A stretch of DNA of 37,648 nucleotides from Frankia gtarii (GCF_025403375.1 NZ_JAMPTM010000033.1:1-37648), one strand, 5' to 3'; shown: positions 30,462 through 37,648, counted from the stretch's first letter. The notes: a model not told the origin generated them from the sequence alone. Numbers and translations: made by a program.

Positions 30462-30947
30462 GGGGTGCGGGTCCACATGGCGAAGGTGCTCGCCGGTCAC
30501 CTTCCGAGGTTCCGGCCCAGCTCGACGGGGCTCTGTCGCGGGCACCGTGCCGGGCCTGGCCGCTGACCACCGACGGTCTGTGCAGTGCCCGGCGGGAATC
30601 GCGTGCGCCACCCGTCGGGCACCCGTCCACAGCCGATGGGCGCGGATCCGGCCGTCGTCCTGACGCGGCCCCGTGGTGGGGCCCATGACCCCGTGTGGCG
30701 ACCGGGCTGATGGGCGGTGTCCACAAGTGCTACTGGTGTCGGTGCGGGATCCTGCACGTCCTACTCCTGACCAGGCTTTTCCCTGGTTGTCCACAGGGTG
30801 GTCGCCGACCGCCTCGGTCGCCGGTGACGCTCCCCGATGGTCACCGTCGACCACACCCCGCCGTCCCTGTGGATAACTTCCGGTGCGTCCGCCGCGGTCC
30901 TCGACGAGGAGCACCGTGCTGCACACGATGACCACCAATGAGCACCG
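30379..30947 (+). repeat. Array segment, copy B of the large duplication
   Basis: Partner of the segment at 27375-28157, about 3 kb downstream. It retains the exact boxes at 30453, 30787 and 30868. The junction at 30717-30725 joins sequences that in copy A are 132 bp apart, exactly at a GTGTCCAC/CTGTCCAC pair. Confidence 0.8.
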
Positions 30948-31517
30948 ATGGGCATCGTGGGGAGTCGCGTTCGCATCCCGTCGGGTTCCTGTCCACAGCG
31001 GTGCGGCCACGGATCCCGCCGTCGCCCCGAGCGATCATGGTCATTTCCTCGAACGGTCACCCGGGTCGATGCTCGAAGCCCGCCGCCCTGGAGATCCACA
31101 AGTCATCCATGGGCACCGTGGGCGGAGCGGTGCGGCGGCGGTGGACGGATCCCGGGGCGCCGCCGAGTTGCCCGGTCGGTGTCCACAGTCGGGGCCCGCG
31201 AGCCGCCAGCGGTCCTGTCCTCAGCTCCTCGGTGGGCATCGTGGTTCCTCCCTCGCGGCCAGGGCGGTCACGGTCACCGTCCAGCGGGGCGTTCATCGGA
31301 TTCGGCGCGGCATGGTCATCGAGGTGGCCGTCAACGGTGACCAGGCCAACGCCGATCCTGCGTGGGGACCGTGTGCCGATCCAACGGCGACCGTCAGTTC
31401 CAACCGTGACTGTCAGCGGGCACCCTCAAGGTTTTCCACAGGGAGCTCGGCCGGGCAGCGTGGACGGCGGCCATACGACGAACTGCCGGTCGGGGTACAC
31501 ACGACTGCCCCTGACCG

Positions 31518-31802
31518 TCAGCGCGCAGCGCCGCGGTCATGGACCTTCGCGGGCGATGGACGCGGTGTCGGCGACGCGTACCGCAGTCCAGGTGCCGAGC
31601 ACCGTTCCTCTTGGCGTCGAGGCACTGATGGCGTCGCTTCCGGCTCGTTTCGCCGCCGTGGCGTCCCGAAATCGACCATCAGCAGTTCGACGCCGTACCG
31701 CTGGCCACGGCCGTCGTCCGGCTGCCCAAAGCACTGAACATCGCGTCGCGACGAGAGCCGGTCGGGTTTCGGCCAGTCGAACACGTACTCGACATACTTC
31801 AT
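31518..31802 (-). CDS. Unassigned small ORF after the array
   Basis: A 94-residue frame beginning MKYVEYVFDWPKPDRLSSRRDVQCFGQPDDGRGQRYGVELLMVDFG and ending in an Arg/Pro-rich stretch. The first half has protein-like composition; the second does not. There is no good ribosome binding site before ATG 31802. It may be a gene fragment, or a chance frame in decayed DNA. I do not recognise a family. Confidence 0.25.
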   Translation of the reverse strand: MKYVEYVFDWPKPDRLSSRRDVQCFGQPDDGRGQRYGVELLMVDFGTPRRRNEPEATPSVPRRQEERCSAPGLRYASPTPRPSPAKVHDRGAAR

Positions 31803-32111
31803 CGGATTACCGAAACTCAGATTACTCGTGGCGAGGACCGGCGTGTTACCGGTCGGCAGCAGGATGGTTCCGGAAAATAAGAGAACCGGGAGACCCTAGG
31901 CCGTTCATCTGGCAAGATGATCATGCTGGTCCGTGTGGTGACCGGCAGTTGCGCGCGTTGCGTCGACGGAACCGTTCAGAGACCGGCTTGCGCCGCTTCC
32001 GTCGTGGCGGCGGAAGGCTGCGCGGAGGGGACTTCGGCATCCCTCGGCGACCAGAATCCGAAGACCAGGAGAGAACCACAACCACTCCGACGGAGGTCGG
32101 TACGGCGACTC

Positions 32112-32522
32112 TCAGAATGGCCCGGTTGCTCGCCGCCGCGACCAGGCGAGGCGGCGGCCACCACCCCGCGCGGCGGCGCTGTCGCGGTCCAGTCCGAACA
32201 GGTCCGCCGTCACGGCCAAGCAGCCCCGGCGGAGTGCAGTCCTCGATCCGGAACACCGGCAGCGTCCGGGCCCGGACGGTCGGATCGGCGGCGTAGGAAG
32301 CCCGCCACTCCGACTCGGCACATGTGGAGGACAGGCGCGTGGTCGACCGCAACGCGACGGTACGGGGGCCGTGGCCTGCGCAGTCCGGTGCATCTCGGTG
32401 ACCAGGTGCGTGCCTGCCGCGAAGTCCCAGACCTGGAACCGAGTCGTGTAGCCGGAGTCCTCCAGCTCCCACGCGACCCAGGTCGTCCGTGGCTCATCCG
32501 CCCTGGTGTAGGAGACGACCAT
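32112..32522 (-). pseudogene. TIR-domain protein, frameshifted pseudogene
   Basis: Three frames together give a TIR domain. From ATG 32522: MVVSYTRADEPRTTWVAWELEDSGYTTRFQVWDFAAGTHLVTEMHRTAQATA. In a second frame: RTVALRSTTRLSSTCAESEWRASYAADPTVRARTLPVFRIEDCTPPGLLGR. Back in the first frame: VTADLFGLDRDSAAA. The SYTRAD box, the FxVWDFxxG segment and the EWRASYAADP region match actinobacterial TIR proteins. At least two frameshifts and the missing C-terminal effector or repeat region make it non-functional. Such TIR proteins occur in NAD-cleaving defence or signalling systems, but no partner is visible here. Confidence 0.6.
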
Positions 32523-32746
32523 GCGCGAACAGACAGCTCGGGTCTCAGCCTGCGCGACTGCCGACTCACCCGGGTGCTCTGTGGCACCCGACCGCTCTCC
32601 TCGGCCCTGTCTCGCGGCGTCGAGACCGCGCTTCGGCCCGCCTCCGGTCACGCGCAACCAGATACCCACGACATTGCGACGGGCGAGGGCCGTGCTGTTT
32701 GGAGTATGCGACACCATTGTCTCGGTGAACCTCCTCGAATCTTCTC

Positions 32747-32817
32747 TTGACGGGCAACCAAATTGTCCTGTCTGCTTGGTGGGTCCCAATAGCACTAACC
32801 CACCAAGGGAGATTCCT
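32747..32817 (+). promoter_or_regulatory. 5' leader with hairpin overlapping the ribosome binding site
   Basis: A TTGACG (-35-like) lies at 32747-32752. Downstream is a perfect 10-bp inverted repeat, CTTGGTGGGT (32775-32784) and ACCCACCAAG (32798-32807), with a 13-nt loop. The right arm shares its last three bases with the AAGGGAG ribosome binding site (32805-32811) of the secreted-protein gene. It could be a translation-controlling hairpin or a repressor operator. Confidence 0.5.
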
Positions 32818-33387
32818 GTGCACGGTGTCTCGGTCCGGCCTCGCGGCCGCCTCGCAAGAATCCTGCTGGCATTCATGACGGCTGCTCTGGCGGCCGTCTC
32901 CTCGCCTGCCCTGGCGTACTCTTCTGCGCCCGAGAAATGCGGCAGAATCACTACTGCGGCGCAGTCGGATATTGATACTCATGGCAACTACTACCTGAAC
33001 GCCGGCGTCAGGGTGTACAGCGTGAGCGTGGGTTCCTACCTGCGTCCCTGCGCCGATGGCTATGTCCTGGTCAAGCACCACGTCATCATCGACAGTCGGG
33101 CCCTGCCCTACGGAACACCGGTTTCCCTCGTCGTCTCCACCCATCGCAGCGATGGTCGATGGGCACGTGCGCACGTTGCCGTACCCACGGTCGTCTCGAC
33201 TCACCAGAAGATTGAGGAGTTCGACTTCGCCCAGGTCCGCGGGGTGGGCGCGAACCTGACGATCGATGAGGTCGACGTCAGGCACTGCGCCTGCGCTCCG
33301 GGCAGTGACGCCCTCGTGCCCTGGGCATCGACGGTCAAAGCGCGGTTTGCGCCCTGGTACGGGCCGGAAGCCACGGCTCGCGACTGA
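32818..33387 (+). CDS. Small secreted protein, unidentified family
   Basis: A 189-residue product with a clear signal peptide: basic n-region VHGVSVRPRGRLAR, hydrophobic core ILLAFMTAALAAVSS and cleavage site PALA-YS. The mature part (SAPEKCGRITTAAQSDIDTHGNYYLNAGVRVYSVSVGSYLRPCADGYVLVKHHVIIDSRALPYGTPVSLVV...) is about 155 residues, looks beta-rich, and has cysteines in EKCG, RPCADG and RHCACAPG that could form two disulfides. I cannot name a domain. GTG 32818 has a strong AAGGGAG 6 nt upstream; the frame above it (to 32521) is not supported. Confidence 0.8.
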   Translation: MHGVSVRPRGRLARILLAFMTAALAAVSSPALAYSSAPEKCGRITTAAQSDIDTHGNYYLNAGVRVYSVSVGSYLRPCADGYVLVKHHVIIDSRALPYGTPVSLVVSTHRSDGRWARAHVAVPTVVSTHQKIEEFDFAQVRGVGANLTIDEVDVRHCACAPGSDALVPWASTVKARFAPWYGPEATARD

Positions 33388-33427
33388 GCGTCCGGCACGG
33401 GGACTGGTCGCCGACGTCGACCAAAAG

Positions 33428-33436
33428 TTGTCCACA
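33428..33436 (+). promoter_or_regulatory. Exact DnaA box between convergent genes
   Basis: TTGTCCACA, an exact consensus box, sits in the 65-bp gap between the stops of the secreted-protein gene and the lipase gene, about 2 kb beyond the end of the array. Confidence 0.45.
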
Positions 33437-33452
33437 GGCGGGCAGGTCGGGC

Positions 33453-34835
33453 CTACCTCTGGGCGGCCGCGCCGAGTGCGCAGATGTCGGCGACCACCGG
33501 CGGACGTGGTTCGAAGCGTTGCGCGACCCAGCCCATCAGGTCGTTCATCGACGTGCTGAGGATCGAGCCATGGTCAGCCAGCGGGTAGCGCCGGTAGTCC
33601 ACCGTTGTGCCCTCACCACACAGGCGGCTGACCACGCCGTCGGTGACCGGCTGGCGAATCACCTCGTCGCGGTCACCCTGGAGGACGAGCGTGGGAGCCA
33701 TCCGTCGCATGATCTCGTCTCGCTGCCGCGCGAACCCGGCGGCGAACGGTGGACGGGTGAGCGGATCCACGGTGAAGGCCGTGTGGATCGACGAGCCGAC
33801 ACTCGCGTTCGTCACCTCGTCGGCGCACCGGGTGCGTGCGACCGTCAGCAACCGCCGACCGTTCGGGGTCAGGTAGTGGTCCAGGTCGATCCGCGGATCG
33901 TTGACCGCCAGCCCGATCATTGCCAGCAGCAGGTATCCGACACCGTCCGCACGGCGCTGCAAGGTGGCGAGTGAGTCGGGCAGGTCCGCCAGCGGCGCGG
34001 TCGCGACCACGCCGCGAATGCTCAGCTCCGGGGCATAACCGGCGGCCAGCGCGCCGGCGGCCAGCACCGCCTGCCCGCCCTGTGAATAACCCCAGAGGAC
34101 GACGTCACGGCCGGCCTTCGTCTCGGTGATGGCGCGGGCGGCGCGGGCAGCGTCGAGTACCGCCCGCCCCTCGGGGGCGGCGACGTAGATCGCATGCTCG
34201 CCGGGGGTACCCAGCCCCGCGTAGTCGGTCAGCGTGACGACGTAGCCGGCCCGGACCAAGGGGAAGGTCCAGACGGCGGCGGCCAGTGGGGGGCGGGCGC
34301 GTGAGGGCGCGCAGGAATCCTGGATGCCCGTCGTCCCGTGCCCGAACGACACGACCTTGCGCCCTCCGGCGGGCACGGGGACACCTGTGCCCGGAGCAAG
34401 AATGATTCCGGAGACGGGAACCCCACCAGCGCCGGTCGGCCGGGACGAATAGGTGACCCGCCAGGCACGGATGCCGGCCGGGGCCGGCGTGACGACCTCC
34501 CGGGAGAGCAGAGTCCCGGGGACAATCTGGGACCGCCTCGGCTGGCCGGCCGCAGGAGCACTGTTGTTGCCCGCGCCGCCCGGCCCGCCGTCGACGTCAC
34601 CCCGTCGCCCGCAGCCGGCCAGCGGGATCACTCCGAGCACCACAAGCAGCACCACAAGCGGCGCGCGGATCGTCCGGCGACGGGGCCCGCACCGGGCTCC
34701 CCGCCGCGCGAGCCGATCGGTGGAGCCGGGCGCGACCGGCGGCCGGGGGCGTTGATGCCACACGTTCGGTCGGGTCGGGTGCGGACCGGTAGAGGCGGGT
34801 GAGTCATCGTTCGGACCGGACCGCGGGAAACGCAC
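33453..34835 (-). CDS. Secretory (LIP-type) lipase lipoprotein
   Basis: An alpha/beta hydrolase of the LIP family. The nucleophile motif is GYSQGGQA (Ser), with the acid in LQGDRDEVI and the histidine in PLADHGSIL. An oxyanion-type segment GHGTTGIQDSC precedes. The N-terminus has a basic stretch (RRGARCGPRRRTIRAP), a hydrophobic core LVVLLVVLGVIP and the lipobox LAGC, so the mature protein is probably a lipoprotein. GTG 34835 is the first usable start; it lacks a ribosome binding site but a TAGTCT element ends 6 bp upstream, consistent with a leaderless transcript. A later start nearer the signal peptide is possible. Confidence 0.85.
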   Translation of the reverse strand: MRFPRSGPNDDSPASTGPHPTRPNVWHQRPRPPVAPGSTDRLARRGARCGPRRRTIRAPLVVLLVVLGVIPLAGCGRRGDVDGGPGGAGNNSAPAAGQPRRSQIVPGTLLSREVVTPAPAGIRAWRVTYSSRPTGAGGVPVSGIILAPGTGVPVPAGGRKVVSFGHGTTGIQDSCAPSRARPPLAAAVWTFPLVRAGYVVTLTDYAGLGTPGEHAIYVAAPEGRAVLDAARAARAITETKAGRDVVLWGYSQGGQAVLAAGALAAGYAPELSIRGVVATAPLADLPDSLATLQRRADGVGYLLLAMIGLAVNDPRIDLDHYLTPNGRRLLTVARTRCADEVTNASVGSSIHTAFTVDPLTRPPFAAGFARQRDEIMRRMAPTLVLQGDRDEVIRQPVTDGVVSRLCGEGTTVDYRRYPLADHGSILSTSMNDLMGWVAQRFEPRPPVVADICALGAAAQR

Positions 34836-35197
34836 GAAATAAGACTATGGCGCCGGTTCCGTCGCACCGGTTGCTGTCCGTGTGGTCACGGTCCGGAGGT
34901 CCTCGGTGGACTCGTGCCATGTCTCTGCCGTGTTGGGTCAAGCTGTGTTGGGTCAATCCGCTTGGGTGAGTGAACCGCGCGGGGTGATGAGCTGGGCGGG
35001 GTGGAGGACCTGTGGACTGGAGGACCTGTGGACTATCTGTGGATCAGCACGGTACCCGCAGGTGCCGGTCGTGGATGCCCGGCCACTCGATACCCTTACG
35101 GTGTCAGCAGGCGGGGCCGGTGCGGTGACGCGGACGTCACCGCGATCTCAACGGACGCGTCCGACCTGTCGCCCGAAGCCGTCGGAGGCCCGCGATT
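34836..35197. other. Intergenic region with tandem repeat and DnaA-like sites
   Basis: About 360 bp between divergent lipase and DedA genes, with no gene. A 16-bp direct repeat GGAGGACCTGTGGACT occurs twice (35003-35018 and 35019-35034), followed by CTGTGGATCA. This gives TGTGGACTG (35011), TGTGGACTA (35027) and TGTGGATCA (35039), DnaA-box-like with one or two mismatches. Confidence 0.6.
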
Positions 35198-36046
35198 GTG
35201 ACCACGCTCGCGTCGAGCACGCTCGCCCTAGGTCCCAGCGCGATCAGCGCTGACAACCTCATCAAGGCAGGGCTGGCCGTTGTCCTTCTGATCGTCTTCG
35301 CGGAATCGGGGCTGCTGATCGGGTTCTTTCTGCCCGGTGACGCCCTGCTGTTCACTCTCGGGATGCTGATCGCCAGAGACGAGGTCTCCACGCCGCTGCC
35401 GGTCGCGGCGATCCTGATCGGCCTGGCGGCGATCGCGGGCGACCAGGTGGGATATCTGATCGGCCGCAAGGCCGGCCCGGCGTTGTTCCGCCGGCCCGAC
35501 TCGCGGTTGTTCAAACGGGAGTACGTCGAGCAGGCGGAGGCGTTCTTCGCGAAAAACGGCCCGCGCTCCATCGTGCTTGCCCGGTTCGTTCCGATCGTGC
35601 GGACATTTACCCCGGTCATCGCCGGGGTCAGTCGGATGAACTACCGGGTCTTCACCATCTACAACATCCTCGGTGGGTTGCTCTGGGGTTGTGGAGTGAC
35701 CGTGCTCGGCTTCTATCTCGGAAAGATAGATTTCATCCGCGACAACATCGAGGCCATGCTGATCCTGGTGGTTCTGGTTTCGGTGGTACCAATCTTCGTC
35801 GAATTCCTCCGAAACCGGCGGCGGAAGCGCGCGGCGACGGCCTCCGGGTCGGCCGCCACGGCCAGGTCCCCGGAGCCGGGCCAGCAGGACATCCCCGACG
35901 GCCGGCCGGCCACCGGTTGGGACGGCGACGGCTGGAACCACGGCGAGGACCACGGCGAGGACGCAGATCCGGCTGTCACCATGCGCCTGAACCGTGGCGG
36001 TGGTCGTCACTCGGCGGCCCATCGCCGCGAGACCGCTCGGGACTGA
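35198..36046 (+). CDS. DedA-family (VTT domain) membrane protein
   Basis: DedA proteins are multi-pass inner-membrane proteins linked to lipid transport (undecaprenyl phosphate or phospholipid flipping) and to envelope integrity. The 282-residue product has AGLAVVLLIVFAESGLLIGFFLPGDALLFTLGML, then AAIAGDQVGYLIGRKAGPALFRR, then FFAKNGPRSIVLARFVPIVRTFTPVIAGVSRMNYRVFTIYNILGGLLWGCGVTVLGFYLG, the family signature, and a final membrane segment (AMLILVVLVSVVPIFVEFL). The last 75 residues are hydrophilic. GTG 35198 has GGAGG about 10 nt upstream. Confidence 0.93.
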   Translation: MTTLASSTLALGPSAISADNLIKAGLAVVLLIVFAESGLLIGFFLPGDALLFTLGMLIARDEVSTPLPVAAILIGLAAIAGDQVGYLIGRKAGPALFRRPDSRLFKREYVEQAEAFFAKNGPRSIVLARFVPIVRTFTPVIAGVSRMNYRVFTIYNILGGLLWGCGVTVLGFYLGKIDFIRDNIEAMLILVVLVSVVPIFVEFLRNRRRKRAATASGSAATARSPEPGQQDIPDGRPATGWDGDGWNHGEDHGEDADPAVTMRLNRGGGRHSAAHRRETARD

Positions 36047-36592
36047 GACACCTCTGCGGCAATGGCCGGCGCGATGCCTCACCGGCCGATCAATCCCGCG
36101 GCGAGCGATCTCCTCCGTCGGATGATCTCAGGTACTTGAGGGATCTCCGAGCGGGCGGCCCGGCGCCGACTCGGCGGGAAGGCCCGCGCAGGGCGGCTTC
36201 GGCGGCGCCTGCCGGTGGTGGAACGCAGTGCTACGGCGACCGGCCGGGCAAGGCGCCGACTGGCCGGGCAAGGTGGAAATGGCCTGGCCAGATGGGTCCC
36301 GACGGGCTCCGCGCCGATACGGGGGGAGTCGACGGGACACCCGCCGGGACCTGTCAACCGTATCGGGTCAACGGGTCATTGTCGCCCCGCCGATTGCCGG
36401 TCGAAGACGGAAATGCAGGTGGCGCGAGCAATGTCGGCCAAATGTGACGATCATCTCACCCGATCCGGGTGGCCGGTCGGTCGACAACGCACGGCGCTTC
36501 ACGAATCACGGTGCGTTCCGGCCCGCCCCGCTTCGCCGCCTAGGCCCCGGCCCCGGCGCCGGCGCCGGCGCCGAATCAGACCACGGGTCGGA
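36047..36592. other. Gene-free stretch between DedA and P-II genes
   Basis: About 545 bp with no convincing gene. It includes a GGCGCC-rich simple-sequence patch near 36546-36572. Open frames in it lack ribosome binding sites and recognisable domains. Confidence 0.5.
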
Positions 36593-36931
36593 TCACAGCG
36601 CATCGAGCCCGCGCTCACCCGTGCGCACCCGCGCCACCGTCTCGACGGGTAGCACCCAGATCTTTCCGGCCCCGCTCTCCGTCGACTCGGTCGAGCGCAG
36701 GATCACCCTCAGCACGTCCTCGACGTCGGCATCGGCGACGACACACTCGATCCGGGCGACGCTCACCGACTCGTCGTGGAACGTCCGTCCGCGGTATGTC
36801 TGAGTTCGCCACAGCTCGGTGCCGAACCCGGTTACCTGGCTGATCGTCATACCATGGACACCGTATGTGCCGAGGGCGGTGCGCACGTCATCGACACGAT
36901 GTGGGCGCAAGATCGCGGTGACCAGTTTCAC
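36593..36931 (-). CDS. P-II-family nitrogen regulator-like protein, non-canonical
   Basis: The 112-residue product aligns without gaps to E. coli GlnB over its length: VKLVTAILRPHRVDDVRTALGTYGVHGMTISQVTGFG, T-loop TELWRTQTYRGRTFHDESVSVARIECVV, then GAGKIWVLPVETVARVRTGERGLDAL. The ATP-site GKI (K90) and RVRTGE segments are intact. Several key residues differ: position 51 (the uridylylation/adenylylation tyrosine) is Phe, position 39 (Gln, coordinates Mg-2-oxoglutarate) is Glu, and position 58 (Lys, binds 2-oxoglutarate) is Val. GTG 36931 gives the standard length; the longer frame to 37111 is not supported. It is not next to amtB or glnD and may be a PII-like paralogue with a different ligand. 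Confidence 0.85.
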   Translation of the reverse strand: MKLVTAILRPHRVDDVRTALGTYGVHGMTISQVTGFGTELWRTQTYRGRTFHDESVSVARIECVVADADVEDVLRVILRSTESTESGAGKIWVLPVETVARVRTGERGLDAL

Positions 36932-37047
36932 GGCGCTTTCTCGTCCTCGCTGCCAGAGTGAGGTTTCATCGCGGGGAAGCGTAGAGCCGCCAGGTGACGG
37001 TTCCATCGCGGGAACGTCACCGGATGGTGCAACGGAAGGAATAGTAG

Positions 37048-37590
37048 ATGTCCCTGCTCGACCGCGGAACTCCCCCCGACCCGTACGACGTGCTCCCCGT
37101 TCGCCCGTCATTCGACGTGACCAGCACAGATCTTGCCGACGGCGGCGTCCTGCCGCTTGCCCATGTGTTCACCGACGCCGGCGGCGCGAACATCTCCCCG
37201 AACCTGTCCTGGTCCGGCCATCCCGCCGAGACGGAGAGCTTCGTCGTCACCACCTACGATCCGGACGCGCCGACCGGCAGCGGCTTCTGGCACTGGGTGC
37301 TGGTCGACCTCCCCGGCGCGGTGACGGAGCTGCCGCGCGGCGCCGGCAGCGGCGCGTTCCCCGGCCTGCCATCCGGGGCGTACCACGTCCGTAGCGACTG
37401 GGGTACCAAGGAGTACGGCGGGGCGGCGCCTCCGCAGGGCGACGTGCCGCACCGCTACGTCTTCACCGTGCACGCGGTCGACGTGCCCAAGCTGGAGATC
37501 AACGACGAGGTCTCGCCGGCGGTCGTCGGGTTCAACCTCGCCTTCCACACCCTCGCCCGGGCCGTGCTGCGGGTGACCTACCAACACTGA
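37048..37590 (+). CDS. YbhB/YbcL-family (PEBP/Raf kinase inhibitor-like) protein
   Basis: A 180-residue cytoplasmic protein of the bacterial PEBP type, with unknown ligand. Motifs: the ligand-pocket strand FVVTTYDPDAPTGSGFWHWVLVDLPG, and YGGAAPPQGDVPHRYVFTVHAVDVPKLEI, matching the DPDAP and GxxPPxGxxHRY signatures. ATG 37048 has GGAAGGAA upstream. It diverges from the P-II-like gene and ends with a strong terminator. Confidence 0.93.
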   Translation: MSLLDRGTPPDPYDVLPVRPSFDVTSTDLADGGVLPLAHVFTDAGGANISPNLSWSGHPAETESFVVTTYDPDAPTGSGFWHWVLVDLPGAVTELPRGAGSGAFPGLPSGAYHVRSDWGTKEYGGAAPPQGDVPHRYVFTVHAVDVPKLEINDEVSPAVVGFNLAFHTLARAVLRVTYQH

Positions 37591-37604
37591 GTAATCGGTC
37601 GGCC

Positions 37605-37648
37605 GCCCGCACGTCCCGCCGTCGAGGCGGACGGCGGGACGTGCGGGC
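37605..37648 (+). terminator. Perfect terminator hairpin at the window edge
   Basis: Perfect 19-bp stem: GCCCGCACGTCCCGCCGTC (37605-37623), 6-nt loop GAGGCG, GACGGCGGGACGTGCGGGC (37630-37648). It begins 15 nt after the PEBP stop. Whether a T-tract follows cannot be seen. Confidence 0.8.

Larger units (their letters stand above)
27375..31440. repeat. Gene-free DnaA-box-rich degenerate repeat array
   Basis: About 4 kb built from diverged copies of a unit of roughly 0.5-1.3 kb. Exact TTGTCCACA occurs on the plus strand starting at 27449, 27723, 27997, 28175, 29456, 29852, 30453 and 30787. Exact TGTGGATAA (TTATCCACA on the minus strand) occurs at 28078, 29359, 30355 and 30868, and TTTTCCACA at 31432. 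One-mismatch boxes (mostly CTGTCCACA or GTGTCCACA) start at 27790, 28346, 28535, 28738, 29019, 29277, 29647, 29928, 30057, 30717, 30989 and 31179. A second motif, GGGCATCGT, occurs nine times. Open frames across the array match nothing known, shift between copies and have no ribosome binding sites. A DnaA-titration locus is the favoured inference. Confidence 0.75.

Noticed and set aside
27375-31440. CRISPR array
   Set aside because: Repeats are not of constant length with unique spacers of constant size, and no cas genes are present.
27375-31440. Decayed insertion sequence or plasmid origin
   Set aside because: No transposase, Rep gene or terminal inverted repeats were found in it; a plasmid origin remnant cannot be fully excluded.
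27366-31500. Open frames across the repeat array as a family of short proteins (recurring LHTMTT.., VVHRCAGP.. or VDN.EPSAT.. peptides)
   Set aside because: The shared peptides follow from shared DNA repeats, frames are broken between copies, and no ribosome binding sites or known domains are seen.
36546-36572. GGCGCC-rich patch
   Set aside because: Simple-sequence repeat in a gene-free stretch; no regulatory context.

Overview
The window is about 37.6 kb of high-GC DNA around a chromosomal replication origin. The layout, minus-strand yidC-yidD-rnpA-rpmH diverging from plus-strand dnaA-oriC-dnaN-recF-DUF721(dciA)-gyrB-gyrA, together with the GC content, GTG/TTG starts, a DUF3566 membrane protein after gyrA and tRNA-Ile behind it, points to an actinobacterium. 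I infer Frankia or a close relative from gene order and protein style (no gnd gene between dnaN and recF); the sequence alone does not prove the genus.

Region 1 (1-15459) is the conserved origin core. The minus operon encodes ribosomal protein L34, the RNase P protein, YidD and the YidC insertase (cut by the window edge). DnaA follows, then a terminator hairpin and the dnaA-dnaN intergenic oriC, which has DnaA boxes and an AT-rich unwinding tract. The beta clamp, RecF, a DciA-type DUF721 protein, both gyrase subunits, a Ser/Pro/Ala-rich DUF3566 membrane protein and tRNA-Ile(GAT) complete the block.

Region 2 (15460-18010) is a decayed island next to the tRNA: a frameshifted serine-recombinase remnant, an intact RDD membrane protein, an unidentified gene fragment and an IS630-type transposase remnant.

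Region 3 (18011-27365) holds ordinary accessory genes: a DUF4388/PATAN-like protein diverging from two roadblock/LC7 proteins, peptide deformylase, a small basic low-complexity protein, a methyltransferase converging on a three-gene minus-strand cluster (glycosyltransferase, methyltransferase, alpha/alpha-toroid protein), and an Ohr peroxidase divergent from a TetR regulator with a visible operator.

Region 4 (27366 to about 31450) is the most unusual part. It is about 4 kb with no convincing gene, built from degenerate and partly near-identical repeat units. It carries 12 exact DnaA boxes (TTGTCCACA or TTATCCACA), one TTTTCCACA and about 10 one-mismatch boxes, plus nine copies of a second motif, GGGCATCGT. 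It lies 22-26 kb from oriC and looks like a DnaA-titration (datA-like) or other origin-proximal control locus. Its function is inference.

Region 5 (31450-37648) holds an unassigned small ORF, a frameshifted TIR-domain pseudogene, a small secreted protein with a 5'-UTR hairpin, a LIP-family lipase lipoprotein, a DedA membrane protein, a non-canonical P-II protein lacking key 2-oxoglutarate and modification residues, and a YbhB/YbcL (PEBP) protein ending in a perfect 19-bp terminator hairpin at the window edge.
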